Positions 5,923-6,427 of a stretch of DNA of 6,427 bases are shown here, one piece after another. The notes below the pieces were generated by a model, which was given only the letters and a program-made list of their open reading frames with translations, had not been told where the DNA came from and did not search any database. How positions within the stretch are numbered: the stretch's first letter is position 1; the number at the start of each line of letters is the position of its first letter. The stretch is from assembly GCA_007118795.1 (NCBI GenBank), contig SKQX01000129.1, positions 1-6,427 of the forward strand. The letters are read 5' to 3'. The translations under genes were made by a program, and so were the position numbers. The DNA comes from Thermoflexales bacterium (GTDB lineage Bacteria > Chloroflexota > Anaerolineae > B4-G1).

Positions 5923-5951
5923 TTGTCAAGCATCTGCGATGCTTGTATAAT
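5923..5951 (+). promoter_or_regulatory. Sigma70-type promoter of polX
   Basis: TTGTCA (5923-5928) and a consensus TATAAT (5946-5951) are separated by 17 bp. Transcription should start near 5958, giving a leader of about 94 nt before the polX GTG. The leader holds two small stems with the same core: CCGA/TCGG (5961-5971) and CCGAT/ATCGG (5981-5995). Confidence 0.82.
5927..5945. promoter_or_regulatory. Operator-like inverted repeat between -35 and -10 of polX promoter
   Basis: CAAGCATC (5927-5934) and GATGCTTG (5938-5945) are a perfect 8-bp inverted repeat with a 3-bp centre. It fills the whole promoter spacer and touches the -35 box. A dimeric repressor bound here would occlude RNA polymerase; a MerR-type spacer-binding activator is less likely because the spacer is already the optimal 17 bp. 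No regulator gene is in the window. Confidence 0.65.
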
Positions 5952-6051
5952 AGGCCCTATCCGAGGATCGGCGTGATGATCCGATGCCAAATCGGCGCAC
6001 GGGCGCACCGCCGCAGGATCTGGTGGACTCTGTTGAACACAAGGAGCAGAC

Positions 6052-6427
6052 GTGAACAACCGGCAGGTGGCTGAGATCTTCGATGCCATGGCTGACATGT
6101 TGGACATCCAGGGTGCCGGGTACCACCGGGTCCGGGCGTACCGCCGGGGCGCGGAGAACGTGGCGGCTCTGGGGCAGCCGCTGCGGGAGGTCTGGCGGCG
6201 GGACGAGCTGGAGTCCATACCTGGCATCGGTGCCACCCTGGCGGCCAAAATCGACGAACTGATGCGCACGGGCGAACTGGAGGCCTATCAAGAAATCCGT
6301 TCCCAGATCCCCGAGGGCGTGGTCGCGATGCTCCAGATAACCGGGATCGGCCCCAAGACGGCTGCCCGCTTGTGGAAGGAACTGGGTCTGGAGACCATCC
6401 AGGCTCTTGAACAAGCCGCTGAGGCCG
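6052..6427 (+). CDS. polX: DNA polymerase X family protein (PolX), 5' part only
   Basis: The first 125 codons of a PolX-type DNA polymerase, open to the right edge. Bacterial PolX proteins fill short gaps in base-excision repair and usually carry a C-terminal PHP exonuclease domain, which would lie outside the window. Visible here is the N-terminal 8-kDa-like domain: an opening of the type NRQVAEIFDAMADMLDIQG, then YHRVRAYRRGAENV (residues 24-37), and two helix-hairpin-helix DNA-binding motifs, SIPGIGATLAAKI (55-67) and ITGIGPKTAARLW (96-108). Start: GTG at 6052 with AAGGAG (6041-6046) 5 nt upstream. It has its own promoter and is divergent from the CLC gene. The palymerase palm with its catalytic Asp residues is not in the window, so activity cannot be judged. 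Family assignment is firm. Confidence 0.93.
   Translation, partial: MNNRQVAEIFDAMADMLDIQGAGYHRVRAYRRGAENVAALGQPLREVWRRDELESIPGIGATLAAKIDELMRTGELEAYQEIRSQIPEGVVAMLQITGIGPKTAARLWKELGLETIQALEQAAEA

Noticed and set aside
5976..6080. Short ORF in the polX leader with adjacent Trp codons, suggesting a leader-peptide attenuator
   Set aside because: It has no ribosome-binding site, runs past the polX start, and there is no biosynthetic gene for such control to act on.

Overview
The window looks like an ordinary chromosomal segment of a bacterium with moderately high GC (roughly 60% by eye). It carries DNA gyrase subunit B and the start of a PolX-family DNA polymerase. No mobile element, CRISPR array, rRNA or tRNA is visible. 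The phylum cannot be fixed from the sequence alone. The mix of a bacterial PolX, a CehA/McBA-like PHP hydrolase and a CLC protein with an RCK_C tail would suit a Chloroflexota-like or other environmental lineage, but that is a weak inference.

Layout: (1) 1-1698, minus strand: gyrB, with start and promoter present but the C-terminus lost at the left edge. (2) 1699-2079: a non-coding gap holding a strong sigma70-type promoter for gyrB (-10 TATACT, -35 TTGACC, 17-bp spacer). (3) 2080-5470, minus strand: a compact three-gene unit in the order CLC chloride channel/transporter, HAD-like hydrolase, PHP-domain metallohydrolase. The HAD gene lies 20 nt or less behind the CLC gene, and the HAD stop and PHP start share GTGA, so co-transcription and translational coupling are likely. 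(4) 5471-6051: a 581-nt divergent intergenic region. It holds a candidate promoter for the CLC unit with a long leader rich in inverted repeats, and a near-consensus promoter facing right whose 17-bp spacer lies within a perfect inverted repeat. (5) 6052-6427, plus strand: the first 125 codons of polX, running off the right edge.

Most notable points: the CLC protein has lost the external gating glutamate (Leu in the GRxGP motif), the internal proton glutamate, and the Ser and Tyr that normally line the anion site. It may therefore be an uncoupled channel or have altered anion selectivity. An almost perfect 24-bp palindrome lies inside its coding sequence near the 3' end. The polX promoter looks operator-controlled, and the CLC leader contains overlapping, mutually exclusive hairpins. 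Four of the five genes appear to start with GTG or TTG.

How the genes work together: gyrB (DNA supercoiling) and polX (DNA repair/gap filling) are housekeeping genes with their own promoters. The CLC-HAD-PHP trio probably forms one transcription unit, but the sequence does not reveal a shared pathway. I see no clear evidence of a complete new multi-gene system. The novelty, if any, lies in the variant CLC and the regulatory architecture around 5470-6050.
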